A DNA stretch of 35,949 bases from Chara braunii (GCA_003427395.1 BFEA01000014.1:1998845-2034793), one strand, 5' to 3'. Shown: positions 1 to 10,156, counted from the stretch's first letter. The notes: generated by a model not told the origin, from the letters alone. Translations and numbers: made by a program.

Positions 1-470
1 CAGAAGTCGAGTTTATTCGAGAAAATGTGGCTGTTACTTTGTTCACTGTTTTTGCAACCACCACCATCAGATCATTTGTGATCTGATGGCTGGGAAGCAC
101 TCTGCCGTGATTTCCGGTGGGAGGTCTCTCTTTCTTTTTTTTTTTTTGGCCTTTTTCCTGTTTTCTCAGCCCAGAAATTCGTAATCAACTTGTCTGGCCG
201 CTGCCACTCAGTGTCACACTGGATCGGCCACACTCCAATCCCACTGCTAATGGGACCTTGCCCCAGATGCTACTGAAATCTTTCAAATTGTTTGTATTTT
301 CTAAACAGTAAAATGGAAAATACAACAATGCTGAAAGGCTCCGCATACTGCGCAACGTAGGAGACAGGGACTCAGAAGAACATGAAATGAACGTACACAG
401 TACTCCTGGCTTGGTGCATTCGCAGAAAAGAGTTCGGGGCTGCACAGCCAAACATGGCATGAACAGTCTC

Positions 471-560
471 TGTCAGAGTGCCGTCCCACGGCTGTCACTG
501 TGTCCTCCCACAGAATGTCAGAGTGTCCTCCCATGGCTGTCAGAGTGTCCTCCCACAGAA
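471..560. repeat. 22/23-bp tandem repeat, 4 units
   Basis: Four units begin at 471, 493, 516 and 538, each close to TGTCAGAGTGTCCTCCCAYR. The reverse complement of the same unit forms a second array at 23071-23150, so this is a dispersed repeat rather than a local expansion. ORFs across it are repetitive translations and are not supported as genes. Confidence 0.8.
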
Positions 561-1035
561 GGTCATGATGGCACAAGCACCGTTGAACCCATACCCCGCT
601 CCAAGTGGGGTATGTAGTTCAAAGGAAGATGGGAAGGGTAGAGGGCGTTGTATTCGGGCGGAGGCATTTTTCAGCACCTTTCTTGAACCGAAAAACAAAA
701 ATGAAAGTCTTTGTATTTTATACACCAGCAAAACAAGGCGTTGGGGGGCTGTGAAATATAGCTTGTATGGATCTCGAGATTGTGTGGTGTCTGATTGCTG
801 GCCATACACACTGCTGTTACTCGATGGGGATGCGGGTAGTAGATGGGAGGCGCAGCTACGGGCAAAATGCTCAGTGTCCTGCCAAAATAATCAGTCTTTG
901 CATTAGGAGGCCCCACCCTACTCCCTGACCACTGCCGACTAGGGTGGGGGGGGGGGTGGGGAGGGGGGAAACATGCATCCCCTGGATTGTGCGAGGTAGC
1001 TGTGCTTGCAGGGGTTCCCTGTATAGCGTTGGGAG

Positions 1036-1090
1036 TAGCGGTAGGTATGTTTTTTTTTTTTTTTTTTTTTTTTTTTAGTGGTAGGTATGT
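1036..1090 (-). mobile_element. Poly(T) retroposed insertion with target duplication
   Basis: A run of about 26 T is flanked on both sides by the same 13-14 bases (AGYGGTAGGTATG, from 1036 and from 1077). A homopolymer between direct repeats is the mark of LINE-mediated insertion of a poly(A) tail. Here almost no body sequence was carried. The flanks differ at one base, which suggests some age. Confidence 0.6.
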
Positions 1091-1570
1091 AGTGAGAGGT
1101 CAAACTGAGAGAAGAAAATAGGTTAGTTTTATTTACTTATCTATTTATTTATTTGCTTAGCTTTAAATTTTAAAAAAGGTATGGATCTGGGAGATTGGGT
1201 CCCCACCTTCTCTTTGTCCATTTTTTTCCCGTCGCATAGAATTGTTTTTTTTTTTGTATAGAAAAAAAGGGCGACGGCCTTGAGATATCATCATTGAGCT
1301 GACCGGCCCCAGGCAATTCAGAGATATTCGGTTTTACTCTTTAAGCAAGTTCTATCATCTGGATTCGAACTCAGGTCTCTATTTCAACAGTTCTCGGGTC
1401 TCTGCATTAAATTCTTCGAACTGCCCTCAAAAGGACAGAATCGCAAATTCAGGAGCCAGATCCAGACTCCAGTCCTATGAGGAGGAGGACTCGATCTGGC
1501 CGCTGCTTTTGCAATTCTGCGATCTCGAGGGCCTACCAGTAAACATTCAGGCCTTCCCTCTACCACGCGC
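1091..1570. other. No gene seen; AT-rich spacer
   Basis: This stretch holds A/T runs and a sequence around 1346-1365 that on the minus strand resembles a tRNA B box (GAGTTCGAATCC). No matching A box or cloverleaf was found, so no tRNA or SINE is called. Confidence 0.5.
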
Positions 1571-1584
1571 GTGTATGTGTGTGT

Positions 1585-1622
<38 letters not shown>
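1571..1622. repeat. (TG)n microsatellite
   Basis: A dinucleotide GT/TG tract with a few A interruptions. ORFs through it encode poly(Val-Cys) or poly(His-Thr) and are artefacts. Confidence 0.95.
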
Positions 1623-1628
<6 letters not shown>

Positions 1629-1805
1629 GCCTCTGGTTCATTTATTTGGAAAATGTTCTGGGACTTTGCGGAACAAGAATGAGGGAACGCTCACACTGTG
1701 GTACCAAATCTGCATAATCCCCGAAATCCCAAAAAAATGGTGTCCAGGGATGGTCACACCAGGATCTCATTTCCCCGAACTACTTACTCGTGACCGCATT
1801 TGTCA

Positions 1806-1890
1806 GCGGCCTGAGGGGCCGCAGGGGTTTTGGGAAACAGCGGCCTGAGGGGCCGCAGGGGTTTTGGCCTGAGGGGCCACAGGGGTTTTG
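1806..1890. repeat. GGCCTGAGGGGCC tandem repeat, 3 units
   Basis: Units starting near 1806, 1840 and 1866 share GGCCTGAGGGGCCGCAGGGG followed by TTTTG. Each unit contains a GGCC palindrome core and could fold into a small hairpin. Spacing is irregular (34 then 26 bp). Confidence 0.75.
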
Positions 1891-1917
1891 GGAATTGGCG
1901 GTAACCTCGGGACGCTG

Positions 1918-2031
1918 ATTCCAAACAAGAAAAATAAGGGCTATTTGTAAAATAAAATAAAATAAAAGAAAAGAAAAGAAAGGAAGAAAGGGGATGTGCG
2001 GTTACCGCAAATTCCCCTTCTTGTTTGGAAT
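1918..2031. repeat. Foldback sequence, 14-bp inverted repeat
   Basis: ATTCCAAACAAGAA at 1918-1931 is exactly inverted at 2018-2031. GGTAACC/GGTTACC lie just outside and inside the arms. The spacer is purine-rich (AAAAT and AAAG repeats). It is probably a small non-autonomous DNA element; no target duplication was identified. Confidence 0.5.
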
Positions 2032-2267
2032 CAACCTGCGGAATTGGAAATAAATATTTGAAGAGGAAGATATTGCCAGGAAATGCGATCGCACAGTGTG
2101 ACTGGAGCATATAGTCGAAGAGGACCGAAAAAAATCCAGGCGGCCACAACCTTGTCTGTTGCAACATGGGGATTCGAAGCAGTGTGACGGGTGCAGCCAC
2201 TGTTTTCCCAAATGGGGCGTCCCATGTTTTTAAGATAATACGATTTTGGATACACAGTGTGAGTGTT

Positions 2268-2370
2268 CCCTGAGGGCATACTCGAATGGGGACTTTTTTA
2301 CTTATTTATGGATGTGATTGGGGTCAGATGCCTCCAGGTCCAGCCCCAAATGAGGTCAGATACATCAATT
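2268..2370. mobile_element. MITE fragment, CTGAGGGCATACTC family
   Basis: The left end CTGAGGGCATACTC and an internal GGTCAGATACAT match the complete copy at 2762-2880. The right inverted terminus is not found, so this copy is truncated or degraded. An opposite terminus (GTGTGAGTGTTCCCTGAG, ending about 2272) abuts it, so two relatives may lie side by side. Confidence 0.45.
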
Positions 2371-2388
2371 TTAAGATAGAGCTATAAG

Positions 2389-2483
2389 CCTAGAACGCCA
2401 AGTCATCATATCTGTATTGGGTGCAATTTTCTGTCCACATAGAGACAGCTATAAGGACCAGGTGTTCTATTCGGGGGAAGACA
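2389..2483. mobile_element. Degenerate copy of TA-flanked MITE family A
   Basis: The order of degenerate blocks (GTCATCATATCTG, TTGGGTGCA, CAGCTATAAGGACC, ATTCGGGGGAAGAC) follows the layout of the intact copies at 13980-14084 and 17225-17328. The left terminus is eroded while the right GGGGGAAGAC end is intact. Confidence 0.5.
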
Positions 2484-2537
2484 GCGGTGTGCTTACGCTG
2501 TGCGATATCCCACTGCTTTAACCTATTTAGTATTTAC

Positions 2538-2712
2538 CGAAATACAACAGACAGTCATTATTGCTATATTTAGACTCACAGATACCTCCAATACAGCTAT
2601 AATGACCGTGTTCGGGGCTAGGTCCCACTTGCACGAATTAAGAGATAGAGACCGTAGATAGCCGAGACCGATGGCCGAAATCTCCTAATCCGTGCAAGTG
2701 GGACCTTGCCCC
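2538..2712. mobile_element. Two nested MITE relics
   Basis: At 2538-2613, blocks CGAAATACAAC, AGTCATTATTGC and CAGCTATAATGACCG are a degraded family A copy (see 13980-14084). At 2614-2712 lies a 99-bp inverted-repeat element: its ends, around GGTCCCACTTGCACG and CGTGCAAGTGGGACC, are near-perfect complements bounded by GGGGC/GCCCC. A relative of the second element is at 5161-5262. Confidence 0.55.
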
Positions 2713-2761
2713 GGGTGGAGGTAGTAAGGACTGGCCACTGGTTTCCACATAAACCACCAGA

Positions 2762-2880
2762 CTGAGGGCATACTCACACTACGACTTTTTTACGTATTTT
2801 TGGACGACATTTCGGCCAGATACATAGGTATGGCGGTGAATGCGGTCAGATACATTTGGCTAGTGTGAGTATACCCTGAG
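2762..2880. mobile_element. 119-bp MITE with 19-bp TIRs
   Basis: The left end CTGAGGGCATACTCACACT is complementary to the right end AGTGTGAGTATACCCTGAG with two mismatches. The interior is AT-rich with TTTTTTAC and two GGTCAGATACAT-like blocks. There is no coding capacity. A truncated relative is at 2268-2370. Confidence 0.75.
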
Positions 2881-3440
2881 TGCATCCCATCTTTCATTCT
2901 TTTGATGCCGATTTATGCTGCACCAACCAGCAGGAGCACAGCATACTAGCATCTTTTGGGCCTCGCTGCACTGGCTGCACTGCATGCGAACAGAAAAATG
3001 AAATGAGCACATCTTCCCGCAGAAAGTGGAATGATTCAACCGTGTATTACGTACTATAGGAATGTATTGTATTTGGCCATGATCTGTGGGCAGATGCATT
3101 TGTTTTTCCTTGGTTTTGTGTGCTGCGAAACCTAAGGTGGGCTCCACGGTCTTATGTTTGTAATCTTTGTTTTTGATTTTTTTATGAGGGAAGTACGTTC
3201 ATGTCATATTTGAGTTTCATAGGGAGCAAAAATAACACGCGTCAGCAAAGAAACCAAGCACGAGTTCGAAAAGGGCAATGAAAGTACCGCAGCTGTGGTG
3301 TCAGGCCACGTGTCATAGTTACAGGGGTTGGCTGTGGTGTCACATGGGAAAAGAAAAGAAAAAAAAAGAGAGCTCGACGGATACTTTTTTACTGAAATTG
3401 CGGTTCCGAAGTTGGTGCCTGATGGCGGTAAGAGAGCCAC
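2881..3440. other. No gene seen
   Basis: Mixed-composition spacer with purine runs near 3350. The short ORFs here have no recognisable motif and overlap one another in different frames. Confidence 0.5.
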
Positions 3441-3517
3441 CGGGATTGAAGGCTTGTTCCTTGGGCTGCTCCAGCTATTGGTGGGGAGCGACACCTGCTG
3501 GAAACCGGGTCCAGCGT
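3441..3517 (+). mobile_element. SINE-like repeat, GGTCCAGCG family
   Basis: It contains the shared core CTATTGGTGGGGAGC, ACACCTGCTGGAAA and CGGGTCCAGCGTCCC, also found at 7846-7950 and, diverged, at 15914-16012; a fragment is at 31468-31490. This copy lacks the clear tRNA-like 5' part of the other copies. The SINE assignment is inferred from them. Confidence 0.45.
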
Positions 3518-3860
3518 CCCTTAAAACACAGTTACAGTCTCTGGGGTCATGGTCTTTTGAAGTTATCCTTGGAGCTGTGTACTCCCTAAGGGCTGCTCAT
3601 ATTACCCTCCCTTCCCTTTTCAGCTCACTCTCATTTGTTCGACCTAGCCCTGTTCCCTGGTGGTATGGTCTCGCATTGCAACCTGAATTCCCATTCCCTT
3701 CACGTTGACTGTATCCCTGGGAACTGCAGCTCTTCCCTATATTGCACTTAGCCAATTGAACCTAGGTCTAGTCTACTCATGCCTTGCCTTCACGAACTCA
3801 AGACCCGCGGCGTCCGCTATTGTTTCTTTTTTGTTTTTCTTTTGGTACTCCACAGTGACT

Positions 3861-3935
3861 GCAGCGGGCTAACTCAGTTGGTAAGGCCTGCAAGTGGCAT
3901 TCCGGAGGTCTTGGGTTCAATCCCCGTTGGCCTCA
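3861..3935 (+). mobile_element. tRNA-derived SINE head
   Basis: GGCTAACTCAGTTGG (about 3866-3880) fits a pol III A box and GGTTCAATCCC (3913-3923) fits a B box, at about tRNA spacing. Acceptor-arm pairing is poor and the anticodon arm is irregular, so this is a tRNA-derived retroposon and not a functional tRNA. The body probably continues to about 4085. Confidence 0.6.
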
Positions 3936-4265
3936 CGTTCCTTTCTGGACAATCTTGGCACCCGCCACCCAGAGATAAGCCCCTGGTCCCCCTGACCGGC
4001 ATTGAGCAGAGACTGATGATGTTCATCGGGGGAGGGGACCGGAGGGGAGGCACAGTGAGTGGCCCATCAAATAAAGCTTGGTCCTGATGCTAGTATGCTA
4101 CCACCTGACCCCTGGCCAGTATCACCCACCTGCTGGTGGGTGCAGCTCTACATGTTCCCTCATCGAGCAGGGCTGTGGCTGATATGGGGTTCCCCGTTAT
4201 TCTAAATGATAACAGAAAAGGCCTGGAAGGCCGTCCTGTCCACATCTGACAGGTAAGAGGGGCTC

Positions 4266-4612
4266 CACTGCTTACTTTTTTTCTTTTTTTTGGGGGAAAA
4301 ACTACACAGTGACTATGTTCTTCTCTCAAATTCTTCGTGCCTTTCACTACCTTCCTAGTACCACCACTCCTAAGACTATGTAGAGGGGACCCTTGCAAGC
4401 ATAGGGCGTCACAAACGAGGTAAATCATGTTGCCCCCCCGGCCCTACTTTGTTTTTTCTTGTGGAAAAAGCTACACTGTGAGTCAGTGACTATGTTCTTC
4501 TCTCAAATTCTTCTTTCCTTTCACTACCTTCCTACCACTACTCCAAAGACTATATAAAGCGGACCCTAGCAATCATAGGGCCTCGCAAACTCGGTAAATC
4601 ATGTTGCCCCCC
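4266..4612. repeat. 177-bp direct duplication
   Basis: Two diverged copies share CAGTGACTATGTTCTTCTCT followed by CAAATTCTTC (from 4307 and from 4484), ACTACCTTCCTA, and GGTAAATCATGTTGCCCCCC. The divergence shows the duplication is old and not an assembly error. Confidence 0.8.
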
Positions 4613-4659
4613 GTCCTAACAGCGGTAGTCAGACATGGGGTGGGGCTGCCGGTGGGGGT

Positions 4660-4866
4660 AGGGCTAACGCGTCATCCCCCCTCTCATCGAGTAGCAGCAG
4701 AGGCTATGGCCAACACTCTCCCACACACCACACACAACCCACTTGCACTCGCACTCACACCCGCAGTTGGGGGTCGGGCTATGCATCATCCCCCACCTCT
4801 CATCAAGTAGCAGCAGAGGCTCCTGAGTGCCATTTGCGTGCCTAACCAACTGAGCTAGGCCGCCGG
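4660..4866 (-). mobile_element. tRNA-like SINE head with an internal repeat
   Basis: Read on the minus strand from 4866, the sequence gives CCTAGCTCAGTTGGTTAGGC, a good A box; no convincing B box follows at tRNA spacing. On the plus strand the block around TCTCATCGAGTAGCAGCAGA occurs twice (from about 4681 and 4798). Read as a partial tRNA-derived retroposon beside a small duplication. Confidence 0.45.
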
Positions 4867-5160
4867 ATGCACTGCTTACTTTCTGAAAAGCCTAAGGCCT
4901 AAAGCCATTCAAAATGTAAAGAAAAGAGAAAAAAAAATCATCGAAGTAAGCGGGGCTCCAGTGTTTTTCCGTTACAGTAACTGTTCTCCCTAGGGACCCC
5001 ACGGCTCAGTACTCGGCGTTTTTAGTTCTCCGTGTTCGAGTGTGTCTGACACCTCCTCAGCTGTGCATTAAAATGGAGAGGCCGTTGCATGATGTCCTTT
5101 CCCAACAAATTGCTACAGTGACATGGGGACCAACGAGAGCTGCATGTGGAAGGTTACCCT

Positions 5161-5262
5161 GGGGCCAAGTCCCACTTAGTACCCTAGTTCTCAATTTCGA
5201 ACCGTAGATGACGAAGATCAACGGTCAGAAATGAGATATCAGTGTGAGTGGGACATGGCTCC
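5161..5262. mobile_element. About 102-bp MITE, GGGGCCAAGTCCCACT family
   Basis: The ends GGGGCCAAGTCCCACT and AGTGGGACATGGCTCC are imperfect inverted repeats, matching the termini of the element at 2614-2712. Half-copies sharing GGGGCCATG or AGTGGGACATGGCCCC plus GTTGAGCTAGCTCA are at 22767-22830 and 31376-31421. Confidence 0.6.
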
Positions 5263-5549
5263 CGCAGTCATATCCTGGCAGCGCTAAGCCTGAAATCCAT
5301 GGGAGGTAGCGTGCTTCAAGGCGCCCTTCCCGTATTACTATATGAAAGAGAAGGTTGGTGGAGCCCTGAATTTCTTTACGGACTATCCGCCATACTTCTA
5401 GAATAATTTAGGAAATCCCTCGAAGAGACCCCAGTGGAGTACAACCCTTAGTACTTCAATTTCCCAGAAATATTGAAGGTTCCACTTGGGTTGAGCGGCT
5501 TTTACTTTTCGATACCCTCGCCCTGTAGAGCCCGGATTTCAGTCGAGCA

Positions 5550-5790
5550 GCTTAGAGCGCGTCTGGCGGCTTCTCTCTCTGACCTGCCCGCGCTCCACGT
5601 GGCAAGCAGTGGCAATCCCCACTGGCCTCATGTACCTTCCGGGCAAAGCTTAGAGCGCATCTGGTGGCTTCTCTCTCTGACTTGCTCGCCCTCCACGTGG
5701 CAAGTAGTAGCAATCCCCGTTGGCCTCATGTACCTTCCGGGCAAAGCTTAGAGCGCGTCTGGCGGCTCTCTCGCTGACACCCTTTCTCTC
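5550..5790. repeat. 98-bp tandem repeat, about 2.4 units
   Basis: Units start at 5550, 5648 and 5746 with GCTTAGAGCGCRTCTGGYGG. Each contains CTCCACGTGGCAAG and a GGCCTCATGTACCTTCCGGG tail. The third unit breaks off after about 40 bp. The unit encodes nothing recognisable. Confidence 0.85.
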
Positions 5791-6795
5791 TCTGACTTGG
5801 CTCGTTCGTCACCCTGGATACACCCACTCAGGTAGCTTACACCTTGGCGGCTATGGTCAGCGTCCTCCTGCTCTACGTCTAGCCTAGCTATGGAGTAACG
5901 CCCAAGTGCCCTCTTCTTCTTCAGGCATGCAGTGCCCAAGCTGCCTGAACGCGCAAGCAGCAGCAGCACTTCTGCATCTCGCAACTAAACAAGTACCAAG
6001 CCGCTGCACTGTAGCAGCTAAATATAGGTCTTGGCTTCCTTCGCTTGGCCTGGCTTGGCCTGCTTCAGACCATACCGGTCGGCCGCGGCCTGTCTGCTGC
6101 AAACATTTTGTCGTTCCAGTGCCTTCCGCACTTTCCTGGGACATGCTGTAAATTGGACTGGGAACTGTCGGCCTGGACTGGACCCTTCTGGACTAAGTCT
6201 TTTCTTGTCGGGTACCCGACGGACTTCTACTGACCTAAGACTTTTCGGTACCGACACCTTCCAACCTACGAAGCTTTGGACTACAGACCCTATCATAATG
6301 GCCTATCCTACTGGAACAGCCTGGGACTGGGACACTTACGGACTCTAGGACCGGGACTGGGGTGCCTGCAGTGTGAATCCTTTCAATCGAAACTGAATCC
6401 TTTCAGATCGAAACTGAAGACTTTCAGCGTACACAGCCCAATGGTTTTCGGGTGGGCTTCTTCCACCGGTTTTGCCGAAATAGGCCACAGTGACTCTGAA
6501 GGTACTTACCCGAAAGAGACTGGCATGTAGAGTAGCCTGTTTGCGGCAAAGTGTTTGCAGCAACGCTCCATGTTAAAGCACCAGTATGTTTGCCAGTCAT
6601 TTTTCTCTGACACTGTGTGCTGCCACAAGTTTTGGGGCTGCAAGTTTTCGTACCCGAGCAAAATGGCTGGTACCACCAGCTGAAAGAAGGCCCGTGAGGG
6701 CTCTTTTTTCTTTGGCACGCAGGGTGTTTCCACCCTCGGCAAGGCAAGCTTCAAAAGTACTGGTGGTCTAACCTTCAGGTTGGTTTTCCAAGACT
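5791..6795. other. No gene seen; hairpin-rich spacer
   Basis: The region has many short palindromes (around ACCGGT, GGCCGCGGCC, GGGTACCC, GGTACC) and a small repeat CTGAATCCTTTCA. Short ORFs on both strands overlap and show no domain motif. Texture is like that at 33885-34190, so both may derive from one repeat type. Confidence 0.4.
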
Positions 6796-6831
6796 GGGCC
6801 CACAGCTGGGCCCACAGCTGGGCCCAGGTCA
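6796..6831. repeat. 12-bp tandem repeat TGGGCCCACAGC
   Basis: Three units, the last diverging. The core GGGCCC is itself a palindrome. Confidence 0.8.
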
Positions 6832-6952
6832 CACTTGCTTTTGAGTGAGTGTGGTCTCACGGAATGTGGCAGTGGGTGACAGCGACCAACCAGGGATCAC
6901 ACAGCACCCGAAGGCGGCATTGTGCGTCCTGCCTCTACTCACAGTGTGCGAG

Positions 6953-6999
6953 TTTCACAGACTTTCTTTTTTTTTAACAGCCAATTTCACGGACTTTCT
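6953..6999 (-). mobile_element. Short poly(T) insertion with 15-bp target duplication
   Basis: TTTCACAGACTTTCT (6953-6967) and TTTCACGGACTTTCT (6985-6999) flank a T run plus AACAGCCAA. The pattern matches the other tail-only retropositions at 1036, 11102 and 13293, but the tract is short, so chance duplication remains possible. Confidence 0.4.
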
Positions 7000-7357
7000 G
7001 AAATTGGTTAAAAGGCTGAGGAAGTCAGGGGTAGGAACTGGTGGAAAAAAACACCAATGTCTTTTGCAGATTTTATTTATTTATTTATTTATTTTGTGCA
7101 GATTTATTCCCACCACTGTCTCTTTCGTTTCTCTGTTTGCGAGGAGGGAACATCCCCTCGCACGACTGGGAGCGGTGTCATGATTCACTGACAAATCACA
7201 GTTGTCCAAAATAATAGAAGGTGATTGTTTCCTCCCCCCTCCCCCCCCCCCCCCCCCCCCCCGTCCCCCCCCCAAATCCATGGTATTTGACAGTGGTTTA
7301 ATCATGGTCGTTTGGTGGCAAGCAGACAAAACTCCTCTTGGAATCACTGTAGTGACC

Positions 7358-7395
7358 CTGTCTCTTATACACATCTAGATGTGTATAAGAGACAG
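7358..7395. other. Nextera mate-pair junction adapter (artefact)
   Basis: The exact 38-bp palindrome is formed by CTGTCTCTTATACACATCT and its reverse complement AGATGTGTATAAGAGACAG, i.e. two Tn5 mosaic ends back to back. This is the Illumina Nextera circularisation junction and not genomic DNA. The 9 bases GTAGTGACC occur immediately before (7349-7357) and after (7396-7404). That is the size of a Tn5 staggered cut, so removing the adapter and one 9-mer should restore the locus. Confidence 0.97.
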
Positions 7396-7613
7396 GTAGT
7401 GACCTGCTCAGGGTGGTCGATGTTCAAGAATGGAAATGGACAAGAAAATTAATGACAGTTATCTGCCAGCGAAGCTGAACAAAAATCAATGATGATGATG
7501 ATGAAACCAATGAATGACACACACTGACAGGCGACAGCAATGATAAAAAGATCCAAAAAAAAAAAGACAGAAGGAGATCTTTTTTTTTGGGGGGTTGGGG
7601 GGGGGGGAATGTA

Positions 7614-7740
7614 TAAAGCCCAGGTTGTTGTAGAGGTCGGATTCTGGACATAATATGGCAGTCACCTTCGGCACTCGGCCATGTGGGGTTTATGAGACAG
7701 TAGATAGAGGCCCCACGGAGACTCCCTCGGAGTCCCAACC
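7614..7740. repeat. Diverged copy of dispersed repeat R1
   Basis: The start AAGCCCAGGTTGTTGTAGAG aligns with AAGTCCAGGGTGTTGYAGAG at 13861 and 32002. Similarity fades after about 60 bp. The flanks are G and T homopolymers. Confidence 0.45.
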
Positions 7741-7845
7741 TTCCACTCCACTCTTGTAATTTCGCCCCGGCACACCCGTACTTCTACGAGCCTACCACTT
7801 TTTTTTTTTTTTTTTTTTTTTTTAACTTCGTATATGGGAAACCTG

Positions 7846-7950
7846 CTTATCGAGGTGATAAGAGCATCCCCGGCAAGTAGGCCCCAGCGTCGAAGGCTCC
7901 ATCTATTGGTGGGGAGCTACACCTGCTGGAAATCGGGTCCCGCGTCCCTA
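7846..7950 (+). mobile_element. SINE-like repeat with tRNA-like head
   Basis: The head GAGGTGATAAGAGCATC, CCCGGCAAGTAGG and GTCGAAGGCTCC resembles a diverged tRNA A-box/B-box pair. The body CTATTGGTGGGGAGC ... GGAAATCGGGTCCCGCGTCCC follows. The tail module GCTGGAAATCRGGTCCAGCG then recurs at about 7972, 8020 and 8146, giving a degenerate array to about 8170. The tRNA ancestry is inferred from box positions only. Confidence 0.45.
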
Positions 7951-8487
7951 TACACTGATGAGAATATATTTGCTGGAAATCAGGTCCAGCGTCCTTGTGC
8001 CATGGTGTGAATGTATGTGCAGGAAAATGAGTCCCGCGTCCCTATCGATTGATCTATAGAACCTCGCAAACAAACTGAGACATCAATCCTATTAGGCGAA
8101 CCCTAATCATGATGTAATGTGTATTGCACTAATGTGATTTGTATCTGCTGGAAATCGGGACCAGCATCCCTATACCATGCTGTGTACCTCAGTGTCTACC
8201 ACTCACGACTATCCCCCACTCAGGGGCGATCTTGACCAGACAGCACCTTGCAGGTACCAGGGCTCAACGACGACACATTCACATCCACAAAAAACTGGGG
8301 CACAGTCATCATGCCACTTTCTTCATGTTTCCTCGTACTGGGTGTTGGACCATGTAGTAAACTCCAAAACCATCTAGTACGCCGGTTACTTGTGCATATT
8401 CCAAGGTGTCCCATTTGCCTAGTATTGCATGTGCATGTGGAACCTGGGGGGGGAGAGGGGGGGGGGGGGTTGAAGATGCCATTGCTA

Positions 8488-8592
8488 CCGTCTTCACCCG
8501 AATAGAAGGCCTGGTCATTATAGCTGTATTTGGCACAACTTTCAGCCTCGATACGGCGATAATTACCGGGAGTTCTATTCGGGTGAAGATGG
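8488..8592. mobile_element. 105-bp TA-flanked MITE, diverged family A copy
   Basis: TIRs CCGTCTTCACCCGAATAGAA and TTCTATTCGGGTGAAGATGG are flanked by TA at 8486-8487 and 8593-8594. The interior keeps GGTCATTATAGCTG. Length, TIR layout and TA target site match the copies at 13980, 16176, 17225 and 32242. Confidence 0.85.
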
Positions 8593-8613
8593 TAGATTCC
8601 ACCTAGTACTGAC

Positions 8614-8760
8614 AGGCGATGTTCTGGGCAAGCACAATGGGTCTCAGTGCACCATGCAAACCAGATGAAAAACTTGTATGAATGGGCGAGGCGATGTTCT
8701 GGGCAAGCACAATGGGTCTCAGTGCACCATGCAAACCAGATGAAAAACTTGTATGAATGG
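8614..8760. repeat. 75-bp perfect tandem duplication
   Basis: The segment starting AGGCGATGTTCTGGGCAAGC is repeated after 75 bp with no difference seen. It abuts the MITE at 8759. Perfect identity means it is either very recent or an assembly duplication. Confidence 0.85.
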
Positions 8761-8881
8761 GCCTCGCTCCACTACGCACCAAATGTGCAAAATGAGAATG
8801 GATCTTCCGCTAGAACATGGCCAGATACGCCACCATATATTTTTGTCTTTTGTGCATGTCGTGAGTAGTGGAGCAAGGCCC
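8759..8881. mobile_element. 123-bp MITE, GGGCCTCGCTCCACTA family
   Basis: The ends GGGCCTCGCTCCACTA and TAGTGGAGCAAGGCCC are inverted repeats with one mismatch. Internal blocks TGTGCAAAATGAGAATG and CTTCCGCTAGAAC recur in the copies at 33051-33545 and 34991-35111. No clear target duplication was identified. Confidence 0.8.
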
Positions 8882-9124
8882 AATGTGTAACCGTTAGGGT
8901 GGCACACGCTCAATCCAGTGGTGCTCTGCGTCGGCATATCAAACAAGTTAAAAGCAAAAGGAGGTTACCGTAAAAAAAACTGTCAGAACTCTGGACAGAG
9001 GAAAACTCAACCCTAAGGTAGGGGTGACTGCTGGAACGTTGTGGAAACGTCCAAGCACGTGTGATGACAAGTGTTGCAGGCAGGAAAACGGGTGCAGCCT
9101 GTGACATCTGACACTGTACGTAAG

Positions 9125-10156
9125 GGCCTCACCATGACCGATTTTCCATTGTTGTCACATAATTTGGAATTTGTGAGAAAGGTGGCCTTAGGCGAGTGAC
9201 TTCACATATGTTTGGGCTTTGTCACAAAAGGTGGGGTGAGCGACTGTGGCGACACAGCACTCAGCAAAAACCGGGTGGGTTGAGTAGTGCAGGGAGGCCC
9301 GAACTAGGGGGAAATTTGAGAGAGGCTTTTTGCCGCACCCCTCACTAAGGGCCTCTGAGTCACCACACTGCTCTCCAAAACACGAGTTTTGGAGAGTAGT
9401 GCACCACCACACGACCTGTCGACAACCAAAACCCAAAATGAATTTGAGCGGTGTCAGTGATTCCAGTTTGAGAGACCCTGTTGAAACTTGAAACTCACTG
9501 CCGGGGCAGCCTGCAGCATCCTGGATTTCTCGAGTCCTCTTGCCGGCCCCCTCTGCGACGTCTCTGTTTTCAAGAGGTGTCAATTAGTTACCATGACATG
9601 TGAATTTGTGGGGGCCAGATTCATTGATTCTTTCTGTACGTGATTCAAGGGCGGCTTACAGGCTGTCGAGACTCTTTGAGTTTCGACAGCTGTCAAAAAA
9701 AAAATGAAAGTCGGCTGTCGACAGTTTAACCCCCCTTTCGCCACACAGGCTGTCGGAGGGCAAGGTTTTTGGTCATGGCCAAATGGACTCTGCCTTTCGA
9801 CAGGGCACGGGTGTCACGGAACAGTCCCTGACAATGCAAATTTGAGCCCAATTCTCGAAAGGCAGGTGGGGCACTTTCGAATTTCGGTCTCCTGCAGGTG
9901 GAGGAAACGAATGGCGGAGGGTGGCTGTTGAGCCTACCATTCTGACACCTGTCGAAATTTTTTGAGCCGCAATTCTTCGAAAGTCTGTGTGGCGATGCAA
10001 AATTGTCGAAACCCTGGTTTTCGATAGCCTGTGTGGCGAGCCTCTAAATGGAGAGGTGGTGTGGCGAAGAGCCCAAGCCTCTCGAAAACCCTACTCTCGA
10101 CATCATCCGACAGCTCTCGGCAATTTTGACGGTTTTGCAAGTAGGGTGGTGAGGCC
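9125..10156. mobile_element. Candidate 1.03-kb foldback element
   Basis: GGCCTCACCA (9125-9134) and TGGTGAGGCC (10147-10156) are perfect inverted ends. They are flanked by GTAAG on the left and GTAAA on the right, a possible 4-5 bp target duplication. The interior is dense in short TCGACAG/CTGTCGA and TTTCGA/TCGAAA inverted motifs, especially 9650-10120. The ORFs inside show no transposase motif, so it is non-autonomous if real. Ten-base ends are short, so confidence is moderate. Confidence 0.45.

Noticed and set aside
3861-3935. Functional tRNA gene
   Set aside because: A and B boxes are present but acceptor and anticodon arms do not pair properly; called a SINE head instead.
8614-8760. CRISPR-like direct repeats
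   Set aside because: Only two adjacent copies without spacers, in a eukaryotic context.
9188-9583. 131-codon minus-strand ORF inside the foldback element
   Set aside because: No transposase or other motif; open frame length is compatible with chance.
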